64,000 bases of DNA from Ashinkailepas kermadecensis (GCA_034440615.1 JAOTOM010004950.1:248001-312000), one strand, 5' to 3'. Numbered from the stretch's first letter, positions 20,604-30,996 are shown. Program-made: numbers and translations. The notes: a model not told the origin generated them from the sequence alone.

Positions 20604-21709
20604 CAAGCCTGACGCCATCAGCGCTCACGACATCAGGCCTACCTACTCCGGCGCAACTCTTCTTTGTCCGGGATCTCCGGTTCACAAAGCCGTTCCTGGT
20701 GGACACTGGCGCGCAGGTGAGCGTTCTTCCGCCATCTCTTCTCCCTTCCGGTGCTGTCGTCACCCCCGCTCCGAACCTGCACCTTACCGCGGCCAACGGC
20801 ACCCGCATCCAAGTGACTGGCCACTACGCCTGTGAAGTTCACCTGGACGACGGGCAAGCCCACCAATGGACGTTCCTGGTGGCCGACATCGCTACGCCCA
20901 TTCTCGGCGCCGATTTTTTGGCCCATCATCATCTCCTCATCGACGTTCGGCACCAGCAACTGCGCACGGCCTCCGGTGAAGTCGTCGCTTCCGGCTCTCC
21001 AGCCTCAGTTTGCTCACTGGGTTTACGTTTCATCGCTGCCCCGACGTCATCGTACGCCCAGCTGCTGGCTGAGTACCCAAGCCTCACGCAGCCCAACACG
21101 CGGCAGGTGCCGGTGACGCATCGCGTCACGCACCATATTGAAACTCGAGGGCCGCCCTGCTTTGCCCGGCCGCGCCGCCTCGCCCCTGAACGCTTGGCGA
21201 TCGCGCGAGGAGAGTTCAACAAGATGTTGAAGGCCGGAGTCGTCCGCCCATCGAAAAGCTGCTGGGCCTCTCCTCTCCACCTGGTGCCAAAAAAGGAAGC
21301 AGGAGCTTGGCGTCCCTGCGGTGACTACCGCGCACTTAACGCGCAGACAGTCCCCGACCGCTATCCTCTGCCGTTTCTCCAGGATTTTGCAGCCAACCTG
21401 CACGGTTGCCGTCTGTTCAGCAAGCTCGACCTGGTAAGGGCATACAACCACGTCCCCGTCGAGCCCGCCGACATCGCGAAGACGGCAATCGCCACTCCGT
21501 TCGGCCTGTACGAAGCTGTGCGCATGCCGTTCGGTCTGAAGATCGCCACTCCGTTCGGCCTGTACGAAGCTGTGCGCATGCCGTTCGGTCTGAAGAACGC
21601 CGCTCAGCGTTTCAGCGATTCATGGACGAAGTGCTGCGCGGTCTCTCCCACAGCTTCGTCTATCTGGACTACATCCTGGTGGCCAGCAAGACACCAGAAG
21701 ACCACCTAA
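20600..21709 (+). pseudogene. pol: Pol part 1: protease and N-terminal RT
   Basis: The aspartic protease core is '[15 protein letters not shown]' (around 20,691-20,735), with a partner '[10 protein letters not shown]' flap-side motif. RT fingers and palm follow: '[20 protein letters not shown]', '[11 protein letters not shown]', 'YPLPFLQDF', '[15 protein letters not shown]' (first catalytic Asp) and '[12 protein letters not shown]'. A 54-bp in-frame duplication (21,488-21,541 and 21,542-21,595) repeats 18 residues of the '[15 protein letters not shown]' palm segment. A one-base loss at about 21,607-21,608 shifts the frame, and translation reaches a stop at 21,707-21,709. The open frame begins before 20,600 but the stretch overlapping the Gag finger is not protease-like. 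Confidence 0.9.
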
Positions 21710-23928
21710 AACATCTGCGAGAGGTTTTTGACCGCCTCAAGCAGTACGGCCTGACTCTGCACCCCGACAAGTATGTACTCGGCGCCTCGCGCCTCACTTT
21801 CCTGGGACACGACGTGTCAGCCGACGGCATCGCCCCGGTGCCGCAGAAGGTTGTCGCCATCACTGAGTTCCCGAAGCCGGCTTCCAAGAAGCAGCTGCGC
21901 CGCTTCGTTGGAATTGTGGCATTCTACCACCGCTTCCTCGGCAACGCTGCCGGCCTGTTGCAGCCACTGCACGACCTCCTGAGCACAAAGTGCACCAAGC
22001 GCAGCACCGAAGCCCTCACCTGGACGAAGGACGCCACTGTAGCGTTCGACGCAGTCAAACGAGCACTGGCCCAGGCAGTACGGCTGGCGTACCACACGCC
22101 GGGTGCCCCGCTCAGTCTTCAAGTTGACGCCTCAGACACTGGCGTCGGCGCCATCCTGCAGCAGCACGTCAACGGCACTTGGCAGCCACTGGCGTTCTTC
22201 TCAAAAACGTTGAAGCCGGCCGAAACGAGATACAGCACATTTGGCCGAGAACTTCTAGCCGTGTACCTGGCCCTCCGCCACTTCCGACACACGGTCGAAG
22301 GGCGAGACTTCACGGTCTTTACAGACCATAAGCCGCTCGTACACGCCGTCGACGCTGGTTCCGGCCACCACTCGCCGCGGGAAACGAGGCAGCTGGACTA
22401 CATCGGCCAGTTCACCACGGATGTCCGGCACGTGCCAGGCAAGGAAAACACCGTGGCCGACGCCCTGTCTCGGACGGTTGCGATGTTGCGACTACCTCAA
22501 CCACCACTTCAGGACTTCGACGCTCTTGCGGCCGCACAACAAGAAGTCGAAGACCTGCAGTCGTTCCTGTCGCAAGGGCACTCGCTCAAACTGCGCGATG
22601 TCCCGCTGCCCAGTGGCAACACGTTGCTGGTAGACTTCTCCACCGGATCGCCGCGCCCTCTGGTTCCAGGCAGCCTACGCCGCCGGTATTTCCAGCTTCT
22701 CCACGGCCTGTCTTATCCTGGTGTCCGTGGCACACAGCATCTCATCAGCCATCGGTTCGTCTGGCCGCAGATGAAGCGCGACATCAAAATATGGACGCAA
22801 GCCTGCGTCCAGTGTCAACGCGCCAAGGTGCACCGACACACCAGAGCGCCGGTGCAGGCATTCCAGCCACCGGAGGCCCGCTTCACGCACGTCCACATCG
22901 ATCTGGTCGGACCGCTTCCACCATCTGATGGCTGCAGCTACCTGCTGACCTGCATCGACCGCTTCACGCGCTGGGTGGAAGCGATCCCGATGCCAGATAT
23001 CCGAGCGATCACAGTCGCCAGAACATTCGTCTCCGGCTGGATCGCACGTTTCGGGGTGCCGGCGCAGGTCACAACGGACCGCGGCGCCCAGTTCGAATCC
23101 AGCCTGTGGCAGCGCCTCTCCTCACTGCTCGGCTGTCAACGGCTGCGGACCACCAGCTACCATCCGCAAGCTAACGGCATGATCGAGCGTACGCACCGTC
23201 AGCTGAAGACAGCGCTCCGCGCCGCCGACGGCGCTACCTGCTGGACCGACCTGCTGCCCATGGTGCTACTCGGCATCCGCTCGGCACTCAAGACAGACCT
23301 CGGATGCACCTCTGCCGAGCTGGTGTACGGCATGCCGCTACGTCTTCCCGGCGAGTTTTTCGAGACTCCGCCGACCACACCGCCTCTCGACGTGACATCA
23401 TATGCGGACAACCTCCGCCGGACGATGCGCCACCTCAGACCCGTCTCGCCAAGAGCCTCCACGGCACGTGTTTTCGTGCCACGGCCCCTCCAAGACTGCA
23501 CGCACGTATTCGTGCGGCACGACGCCAAACGCGGGCCGCTAGAGTGCCCGTACGACGGCCCGTTTCGCGTCCACCACCGCACAGACAAGACCATCACCAT
23601 CTTCCGCCGTGACAAGGAGCAAGTCGTCTCCATCGACCGGGTCAAACCTGCCTTCCAGGACCTACCGCCAAGCGCCTCGCAGACCACCACAACGCAGCAC
23701 GTGCCGCCACCTGTGGCTCCATCCCTTCCGCTGGAGGGACCACGGCTTCTGCTACCGCGGCTCCTTCCGCCGCCCGCACCAACGCCGCCACCGCCGTCAT
23801 CCACCGTCGGGCCAGCGCTGCGGCCCGCCCTTCGCACTCGCTCCGGCCGTGCAGTGATCACCCCTGCGCGGTATGTCGTTCGCCACGTCACCTTTGCCGG
23901 CGCCGTGTCTGGGCGGGGGTACCTGTAG
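21608..23928 (+). pseudogene. pol: Pol part 2: C-terminal RT, RNase H, integrase
   Basis: After the frameshift the frame is open to 23,928. The RT catalytic box reads 'YLDY' (21,661-21,672) where active gypsy RTs have Y-x-D-D, so a metal-binding Asp is lost. RNase H: 'LQVDASDTGVGAILQQ', 'GRELLAVYLALRHF', 'FTDHKPL', 'DALSR'. Integrase: an HHCC zinc module ending 'CVQCQRAK', then a DDE core with 'HIDLVGPLPPS', 'TTDRGAQFES' and 'NGMIERTHRQLK', all three acids present. The C-terminal GPY/F-like module is 'CPYDGPFRVHHRT', followed by a proline-rich tail. The stop overlaps the first bases of the 3' LTR. Confidence 0.92.
23909..23923 (+). other. Polypurine-tract-like run before 3' LTR
   Basis: 'gggcgggggtacc' directly precedes the LTR start 'tgtagcggg'. 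It is G-rich but interrupted, so this is a likely though imperfect plus-strand primer tract. Confidence 0.5.
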
Positions 23929-24258
23929 CGGGCCAAAGCAGTGCGCCACGTTTACAGTCATGGCCCAAACGCTGCGCCACATTTGCCGTCATGGCCCAAA
24001 CGCCGCTCTACATTCGCCCCGTCGGGGCGGAACGCAACGCGTCATTACTCACCGCCCCCTCGCCGTAGCTAGCGGCGAGTTGACGCATGCGCAGGAGAAA
24101 ACTAACACAGCTGTTGGGAAGTGTGACGAGTACATGGCCGCAATAAAAAAAAAAAAATACGATCTTATCATCTCTCTCACGTCTCTGCAAATATATTCTA
24201 CACGCACAAGTTTGTGGCAACTTGCCATCCATACAGTGTGGAGTGTACGGACTCCACA
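23924..24258 (+). repeat. 3' LTR of gypsy element
   Basis: Runs from 'tgtagcgggcc' to 'ggactccaca', 335 bp. It includes an 'aataaaaaaaaaaaaata' tract at about 24,143 that may serve as the polyadenylation region; the 5' LTR lacks this A-run. It is flanked by gcct, the target duplication. Confidence 0.92.
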
Positions 24259-24685
24259 GCCTCCGGGACTCCGGAGAACGTCTCTTAAAACTGTCAAAGT
24301 TTCCCACTATAGGGTGGGAGGAACGCAAGTATTCCGAGACGCGGCTCCAGAGCCGGAGAACAGTGTTCTAAGTGCGCATGCGGATCATCCTGTAAGTTGC
24401 TATTGGCGCGTTGTTGTCGAAAATTCCGGTGGTTGAGATTGGTGGAGTGTGTGAAGATGTGGTCCGGCTGCTGACTGCTACAAAAAGTGATTAGTTTGAG
24501 TGGTGACCGTAAATGGAATAACCAGCGTTTTTTTGGGTGTCGTTCTGTGTTTGTTTTTATTGATATCTTTGTTCCCACATTTGTGTCGGAGTACATGTAA
24601 AGCCCATCCTATCCAGTATGAACCCGGAGTGCAAAAATGTTTTCAGAGATAAAATCTCTTAAGAAGTGCCTTAATTCCCACCCTG

Positions 24686-25140
24686 GGGGTAATACTTGAT
24701 CAACAGCATTCTGCCGTGCATAATGCTTGGTGATCATATACCGGGTGGGGGCCATTTTGTGTCCGCTAACGACGTCGCATGTGATGTTACCCCCTTCAAA
24801 GACCACAACGGAGTATGTGGGGTGTCATTCATATCCATGTGTGCATGTTTGAGGGGTAATACTTGTCCAATAACATTCTGCCGTATATAATGCATGGTCA
24901 TCATATACCGGGTGGGGGCCATTTTGCTTCCGCTAATGACATCGCATGTGATGATACCACCTTCAAAGAGTCCACCGAGTATGTGGGGTGTCATTTATAT
25001 CCACATGGGCACGTGCCTGAGGGGTAATACTTGGGATGTTACCCCCGGGTGGGCGCGGGTATGACTGAGGGGTAATACTTTATCAGAAGCATTCTGTCGT
25101 ATATAATGCATGTTGGCCATCTACCGAGTGAACCAGGGCC
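24686..25140 (-). repeat. 174-bp satellite, right part of block 3
   Basis: Satellite resumes at the duplicated ggggtaat and continues for about two and a half units ('ttttgtgtccgctaacgacg', 'tatgtggggtgtcattcata'). Confidence 0.85.
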
Positions 25141-25710
25141 ATGTATGTCCGCTAGTGACGTCTCCTGTGATGAAACTACCTGTAACCTCGAGACAAATCC
25201 ATGATTACGTTCCTGAATTGGCATCTCCGCAATCGCATCCCGCAGATACCTGGGGACACCTTTGAATTGTTACCTGAGGCACACCCTCGGCGCGAAAATT
25301 CGCTGGAGACGCCTCTGAATTAGCACCCCCACAACCGCAGCCTATAAGTGAAGCGATGTAGTGATTACGCCTTTGAGGTTCCATCTGAAGCAGCACCCTC
25401 TGAGATGGATACTTGGTGACGCCCCTGAATTGGTTTTTTTACGACTGCTCCCCCCCCCCCCTCCCAGAATGAAATTTCCCCCGTCCTAAAGTCTATCTGA
25501 AGCACCAACCCGGATGGAAAATTATTGAGTCCCTGAAGTGGCATCTGTATCTCCAGACCTTCTAGAGAACGTCCTGGCGATGCCCGTGAAATGCATCTAA
25601 CACATCCCCTAGCAGGAAGCTCCCTGTGCTGTTTCGGTACGTTTGAGTGACGTCACCAACAGCTGACTGGAAGTCAACTGACGGTGACTCGGATGCATTG
25701 TTGATATAAG
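25140..25710 (-). repeat. Leader segment of satellite-bearing repeat (minus copy)
   Basis: Inverse of 7,700-8,270 in the same relation to the satellite. It ends in 'agctgactggaagtcaact' and 'gacggtgactcggatgcatt', the terminal module shared with the MITE at 3,094. A C-run lies at about 25,450-25,463. Confidence 0.65.
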
Positions 25711-25913
25711 AAAGGTGTGAGGGGTAATACTTGAAGATTATCCCGTGAAACCGTTATTTAGTTATCACCATCTCGTTATCACTATAGGGTTGTGCAATAT
25801 GTCATCCATATCCATACCTGGTATTTTTCAGACGTACTGAAAAGAAACTGAACACTTACCGGCCGACTGAACACCGATCTCCGTCAAAAATCTTCTTTTT
25901 TTTTCTTTTTTTT

Positions 25914-26117
25914 CCTAAATCTTTACCGGAGGCAAAGTGCCATCTGCTAGAGATTGCTGTGCGTGTATCGTCTCTACGCCATGTTTCTTGTTTGACGGCG
26001 TCTCTCCTTTCTTGACTAGTTGATATAACCGGATGTCACATAAGCCGGATTAACGTAATTCCTTTTTAACGTAGCAATCTCTAGCAGATGGCACTTTGCC
26101 TCCGCTAAAGATTTAGG
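25914..26117. mobile_element. Foldback/MITE with 45-bp TIRs
   Basis: The arms 25,914-25,958 and 26,073-26,117 are inverted repeats matching at 44 of 45 positions, starting 'cctaaatctttaccggaggc'. The total is 204 bp with a 114-bp spacer and no coding. Near-identity of the arms suggests recent activity or gene conversion. Flanking T-run and A-run blur any target duplication. 'gtgtatcgtctctacgcca' in the spacer is repeated outside at about 26,586. Confidence 0.75.
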
Positions 26118-26640
26118 GGAAAAAGCCTGCTAGCCTGATGTGAAGTCAAAAGTTATAAGACACGCGCCACACTCCGTACTGGCTGTATGACTCCTCTCCA
26201 CATCTCTTCCTCACCGACGTCGCAAAACACATACATATAGGTTATCTCACACTAGGTAGACAGGATCCGATCCAATTTGGCTAATACGGACGGACTTCCT
26301 TTTAAATTGCGCTTGGTTTTTTACCTAAGGGTTTTCCAAGCAGCTTGGTTTTCCCCTTTTAGGGGTTTCCAAGCTTAAACTTAAAACATACACCTACACA
26401 TACAAGGTCGGGCCTGAATCCCACGACTCGCTCTGGGTGACAGGCCTCCGCTTCGCCATCCAGGTCGCAGGTGGGCAGTGGAGCCTCTCCGTAGGCTGTG
26501 AAGCTGTCCACCTTCCAAATGTCCTTCCATTGTTATGAGTGTCTGTATGTATGTGTGTCTGCAACATGTACCTGTATGCCATGCGTGTATCGTCTCTACG
26601 CCACGTCAAAAATCTTTCGTTTCCGCCTTAATTTAAGGAG
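26118..26640. other. No supported gene
   Basis: Unassigned; contains a short 'gggttttccaagc' direct repeat near 26,328-26,373 and a second 'gtgtatcgtctctacgcca' copy. No domain-bearing frame. Confidence 0.5.
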
Positions 26641-26689
26641 AGTTCCTCAGAACATACGTTCATCAAGCTAGCGACAGATTCATATTGAT

Positions 26690-27720
26690 ATTGAGTTTGA
26701 TATTCGCCGGCATGGCGAACTCTTCCGATCTACTTCAAAATCGGCACACTGGTAGAACTCAACGCACTGATCATCACGAGCATAAAATATAGGAGGGGCG
26801 TTCATAAACAGCTGATTTATTCAAGGTCAAACGTCAGGGTCATTGAGGTCGGATTCTTCATATTCCATTCAAAATTGTTGCACAGGTAAAAATCTATACA
26901 CTGAACATTCCGAGTATAAATGCTAAGCGGGGAGTTCATAAACAGCTGAGATATTCAAGGTCAAAGGTCATAGTCCTTGAGGTCGGACTATTCCGATTCC
27001 CTTCAAAATTGGTTCACAGGTAGTACTCGATACACCAATTCTTATGAGCATAAGAGCTTAGAGGGGCGTTCATCAACAGCCCTGAGATATTCAAGGTCAA
27101 AGATCGGAAACCTTGAGGTCGGACTCTTTAGGTTGGCTTTCAAAATTCGTCCACAGGTAGTACCTGATGCACTGATCATTATGAGCATAACTGTTGAGAG
27201 GGGCGTTCATAAACAGCCGATATATTCAAGGTCCAAGGTCGTGGTCATTGTGGTCGACTCTTCAGATTTCCTTAAAGATTGATCCTCGGGTAGTACTCGA
27301 TGCACTGATTATCATGAGCATGATAGCTAAGAGGGGCGTTCATAAACAGCTGGATTATTTTGGTGAAAACTTCTCCCGGTGCGAATATGCAACAATTATA
27401 AATAAGCACGAAACGAATATCAATATGCACGTCAAGCTAGATTGATATTCGATTTTTACCGGTAGAACATCGTGAAAACGAGCATACTCGTAGAGCTCGG
27501 TACCATGATTATCATGAACACAATCAAGAAGCCGCATTACAAAACACTACGGAGATATTTGTGGTCCAAAGTCAAAGGTCATCGAGATCGGACTCTTCGG
27601 ACTTTCTTCAAAATGGGTACACGGGTAGTACTCGACGCACTGATCATCATGAGTATAAAAGCTAAGAGGGGCGTTCATAAACACCTGAGATATTCAAGGT
27701 AACAATCAGAGTCCTTTGGA
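26690..27720 (+). repeat. About 135-bp tandem repeat with AGGTCA-type motifs
   Basis: 'tcaaggtca'-type starts occur at 26,821, 26,955, 27,091 and 27,225, a spacing of 134-136 bp. Units share 'gatgcactgatcatcatgag', 'gaggggcgttcataaacagc' and 'gattcccttcaaaattg'. A perfect AGGTCA-A-AGGTCA (DR1) lies at 26,958-26,970, with degenerate versions in other units. A unique centre at about 27,355-27,560 is also present in the inverted copy at 38.7-39.66 kb. No coding. Confidence 0.75.
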
Positions 27721-27744
27721 GTGCCATCTCATGCATGGAAATGG

Positions 27745-27802
27745 GCGCTGTATGACCATCGCAGTCGATACGCCCCTAAGCCCAAATAACCAACCAACCA
27801 AT
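27745..27802 (+). mobile_element. 58-bp minimal LINE 3'-tail insertion
   Basis: 'gcgctgtatgaccatcgcag' leads into 'tcgatacgcccctaagccc' and an 'aaataaccaaccaaccaat' tail. It is flanked by a perfect 15-bp duplication catgcatggaaatgg (27,730-27,744 and 27,803-27,817). The insert starts almost exactly at the base of the hairpin found in the I-clade LINE 3' end at 42.23 kb. It sits at the 5' side of the CR1-like LINE. Confidence 0.88.
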
Positions 27803-27986
27803 CATGCATGGAAATGGCATTGCAATCTCAGGGATATGCCAATAGTGACAGCCTAGGCAATAGAACCTCACAGTCAGCAAATAGGGATAGCAGTAGTTCA
27901 AGGGGCAGAGTGGTAATTCATCCAGAGATGAAAGAGTTACTCTACATGAAAAAGCTAAAGCTGGTTATGGAACATATGTTAAGTGT

Positions 27987-28660
27987 ATGATGCTTAATGC
28001 GATCACTATTCGATCCAAATTTGATGAGTTCAAGTGTTATGTTGCTGAGGAGGAATCAGATTGTGTTTGCATTACTGGGGCATGGGTCAGTGAGGGGTAT
28101 TTGGGGGAAACTTACAGGACTACGAGATCCAGGGATACAATATGCGTTTGTGAAATAGGGGTCCAGCAGTGAAAGGGATTGGTGTAATGCTCTATGTGAA
28201 TAGCTTATTCAGTTCTCAAAAGGTAGCAGATGGGGCAAAAACATGTGTCTGTGGAGTCCATTTGGCTTGATGTTGCCGTGGGAAAAGGCAACAGCAATAA
28301 ACTGAGGATAGGAGCTTTGTACCGATCAGGAACCTTGCCACATTCTCAGCAACTGGAGCTCGATAAGGTGATTTGCGAGGAAATCAGTAGAAACTTTCGG
28401 AGGAAATGCCTTATTCTTGGTGACTTAAATATAAAAGGATATGAAAATGTTGGTGTTGGCTCCCCATCATATAAACTGTTTAGGAAATGCCTTGAAGAGG
28501 ACCTTTTCCTACACCAGTTTGTAACAGAACCAACTAAGCAGGGCTCATTATTGGACCTTGTCTTCTCAGATTGAAGTGATTTAGTTCAAGACTTGACTGT
28601 AGGAGAAACTCTGGGAAGAAGTGATCATAACATATTGAGATTCAAGGCACAAGTAGAGGG
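27987..28660 (+). pseudogene. CR1-like LINE endonuclease domain (broken)
   Basis: Fragments in successive frames reconstruct the order of an exonuclease-endonuclease-phosphatase fold: 'SKFDEFKCYVAEEESDCVCI', 'LRIGALYRSGTLP', 'KCLILGDLNIKGYEN' (the GD-N motif), 'GSLLDLVFSD' and 'GETLGRSDHNILRF' (the terminal S-D-H motif). A stop at 28,572-28,574 and earlier shifts break it. In active LINEs this domain nicks target DNA for target-primed reverse transcription. Confidence 0.8.
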
Positions 28661-28873
28661 CACAATCACGGATAATTTGGCAAAGGTTCCAAATTTTAAC
28701 AGGGCAGACTTTGACTGCATGAGAGCGGCTTTAAGTGCCATAGAATGGGAACAAGAATTCTCCAATTTAAATGCCTGTGAAATGTGGGAAAAGTTCGAAT
28801 CTTACTTGAGGGAAGTTCAGATTAGACATGTCCCCCAAAAGCAAAGGGGCAAAAGAAGGGTAGGAAAGCCAGC

Positions 28874-30757
28874 ATGGTTTTAAGCACAATTGGTCCACTG
28901 GACGTAAATGGGACTATCTTGAGTAAGGATGGTGAGATCGTTGAGAAGCTGAGCAAGCAGTTTAAATCAGTGTTTACATTGGAAGATGTGACTAATCTGC
29001 CAACCGTACACCACAGTGCAGTGACAGGTGATCGGATAAACGATGTTGATTTCATTGATAGTGATGTTGTTTTCAATCATATCAGGAAAATTAAGCCAAA
29101 CAAGGCAGCAGGACCTGGTAGAATTTATGCTAGGGTATTGCGGGAAGCTGAAAAGGAACTGGCAATTCCACTTAGTATAATATTTTGTAGATCAGTTTCA
29201 CAAAATGAAATTCCAACAGATTGGAAAAGGGCAAATGTAGTTCCTATTTTCAAGAAAGGAGAACGAGGGAAAGTTGAAAACTAAAGGCCAGTAAGCCTCA
29301 CATCCCTAGTCTGCAAGGTATAACTCGAATTAATTATCAAGGATAGCATAGTTAGTTTTTTGGAAGGACACAGATTGATTCAAGATACTCAGCATGGGTT
29401 TGGTTATTGGTTTTTTACGACACATCGACCGTTGAGTCATATAGCGTCGCCAATCTCTCACGCCGATTGGTCGCGGGCGAAGAGTAGCGACAGGTGAGAC
29501 TCGAACCCACAATCTTTCGATTGTGAGACGAGCATATCTTACCCCTAGACCACTCTTCCCCTCAGCATGGGTTTAGAAAAGGGCGATCGTGTCTCACAAA
29601 TCTCTTATACTTTTTTAATTTCGCTACAGAACAATTTGATCAGGGAAATCAGGTTGATGTAGCATATCTTGACTTTAGTAAGGCCTTCGACAAGGTACCC
29701 CATAAATGGTTAATGATGCAGCTTCAGGTCCATGGTATTGCAGGTGGAATCCTAAAATGGATAGAGTTGTGGCTTTCAGATAGACAGCAGAGAGTGGTGC
29801 TAAATAGTACAAAGTTGTCATGGCAAAATGTTCTCAGTGGAGTCCGCCAGGGATCAGTACTGGGGCCACTATTATTCATGATATTTGTAAATAACATTGA
29901 AAGTGGCCTTAGCAGTAAGGTTTTGAAATTTGCGGATGATTTGAAGGTCTTTAGGGCAATAACAGGACACAATGAGCAGGTCTTGCTGCAGAGACTTAGA
30001 CGAACTTGTGAAGTGGTCCGAAAAATGGCAAATTTAATTTAATTTTGATAAGTGCAGAATCACGCATGTAGGTAGACAGCATATGAAGGCTCTATACTTG
30101 ATGGTTGGCCAAGTACTATCTGTGACTCAGCAGGAGAAGGACATAGGTGTTATTTTGAACACAAAGCTGGGGGCATCAGAACAGACCAAAGAAGCCAGGA
30201 AGAATGCACTAAGAACGCTTGGGGCAATAAATATGAATGTATCATACAAAAGTGTGGAAGTCGTCAGGAAGCCTTATTGTGCATATGTCAGGCCACATTT
30301 GGAATACTGTGTTCAAGCTTGGTCTCCGAGTTATGAAAAAGATTGTTGGCTTTTAGAGAGAGTACAAAAGAGGGCAACAAAAATGGTTAATAATGTAAGC
30401 AACCTGGCATATGAGAAAAGATTGAAGAAATTGAATATGTTTTCACTTAGCTATGGAAGTCTGAGAGGAGATCTTATCGAGGTCTTTACATTTGTTCATG
30501 GTCAGGAACAGGGATATCTCAGGGAAATGATTGAATTTAACAGAAGTGATGCAATAAGAGGTCATCAATTCAAAATTAAAGTTAATCACAACAGGACAAG
30601 GTTAAGACAGTCTTTCTTCACCAACAGGGTAGTAGAACATTGGAACCAGCTGCCGGAAACCACTATCAGTAGCAGCACACTGAACATATTTAAAAACAGC
30701 ATAGACACTCATTATAAGAAAAGAGGGTTTGCTTTTTGGTATTCCAGGGAGGACTGA
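28874..30757 (+). pseudogene. CR1-like LINE reverse transcriptase (broken)
   Basis: RT motifs are in order over several frames: 'IRKIKPNKAAGPGRIYARVL', 'IPTDWKRANVVPIFKKGE', then after stops 'RPVSLTSLVCK', the SINE interruption, 'GFRKGRSCLTNLLYFF', 'VDVAYLDFSKAFDKVPHKWL' (first catalytic Asp), 'GVRQGSVLGPLLFMIFVN' and 'LKFADDLKVFRA' (the A-D-D box, intact). The thumb and C-terminal part in another frame contains 'YVRPHLEYCVQAWSP', 'LLERVQKRATKMV' and 'LRGDLIEVFTFVHG', typical of CR1/L2 elements. Several stops and frameshifts make it non-functional despite intact catalytic residues. Confidence 0.88.
29402..29560 (-). mobile_element. tRNA-derived SINE, copy 1
   Basis: On the minus strand it begins 'ggggaagagtggtctagggg' with an A-box-like TGGTCTAGGGG and a B-box-like GGTTCGAGTC about 40 bp on. 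A body with 'accaatcggcgtgagagatt' and a tail 'aaaaaaccaataacca' follow. Flanks are a perfect 14-bp duplication ctcagcatgggttt (29,388-29,401 and 29,561-29,574). It is inserted in the RT of the CR1-like LINE. The body matches the copy at 60,233 closely. Confidence 0.9.
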
Positions 30758-30867
30758 TCAACGGATTTGGTGGGCAACTAGTTCAGTGTCCAGATTGCAA
30801 CCAAGAAGGGCCCTTGTGGCTCATAGTTGCACAGATATTTGATGTCTTTATGTCTATATGAGTGAGT

Positions 30868-30935
30868 CTGAAGAGTCCGACCACAATGACCACGACATTT
30901 GGCCTTGAATATCCCTGAGTAAGTAGGACAATCGA
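30868..30935 (-). repeat. 135-bp repeat, inverted fragment
   Basis: 'ctgaagagtccgaccacaat' then 'gaccacgacatttggccttg' is the reverse of the tandem unit at 26.7-27.7 kb and equals the orientation at 38.8-39.6 kb. Confidence 0.65.
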
Positions 30936-30996
30936 GATGGGTTTCTGTTATATGCATTTTTTTTTTTTAAATAAATTTCATCCGACTTCTTGTTGG

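Larger units (their letters stand above)
19312..24258 (+). mobile_element. CsRn1-like Ty3/gypsy LTR retrotransposon (defective)
   Basis: This is a complete structural element: 5' LTR, tRNA-Trp-type primer site, gag with a CHCC finger, protease, RT, RNase H, integrase, purine-rich tract and 3' LTR. A 4-bp target duplication is visible as gccc (19,308-19,311) and gcct (24,259-24,262); the empty site in hAT copy 1 reads gcct, so the left copy has mutated. The CHCC Gag finger plus tRNA-Trp priming are together characteristic of the CsRn1 clade. Damage includes a gag stop, gag-pol frame changes, a 54-bp duplication and frameshift in RT, and an altered RT catalytic box, so it is not competent alone. 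Its GC content is much higher than the surroundings. Confidence 0.93.
18676..24685. mobile_element. hAT-type nonautonomous element, copy 2, split by a gypsy insertion
   Basis: Same family and orientation as 3,916-4,913. The ends 'cagagtgggaaactt' and '...aattcccaccctg' are bounded by perfect 8-bp duplications ggggtaat (18,668-18,675 and 24,686-24,693). The two halves (18,676-19,311 and 24,259-24,685) are collinear with copy 1, the gypsy element having entered at the sequence corresponding to about 4,489. Removing that insertion leaves about 1.06 kb. Confidence 0.9.
27818..30862 (+). mobile_element. CR1-like non-LTR retrotransposon (defective)
   Basis: An apurinic-type endonuclease and reverse transcriptase of the CR1/L2 group are spread across several frames with stops and shifts, followed by a 3' UTR ending in 'tgtctttatgtctatatgag'. 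A SINE lies inside the RT (29,402-29,560). The element sits against the 135-bp tandem repeat: plus-oriented repeat ends near 27,720 and minus-oriented repeat resumes at about 30,868, so it lies at the junction of an inverted pair. ORF1 is not recognised. Confidence 0.85.

Noticed and set aside
20016..20808. Long minus-strand frames opposite gag/pol
   Set aside because: Antisense shadows of the GC-rich gypsy coding sequence.
23199..23936. 245-codon minus-strand frame
   Set aside because: Antisense to the integrase C-terminus; no domain in this orientation.
29402..29560. Functional tRNA gene
   Set aside because: A and B boxes are present but the cloverleaf is imperfect, and the unit has a SINE body, tail and target duplication.
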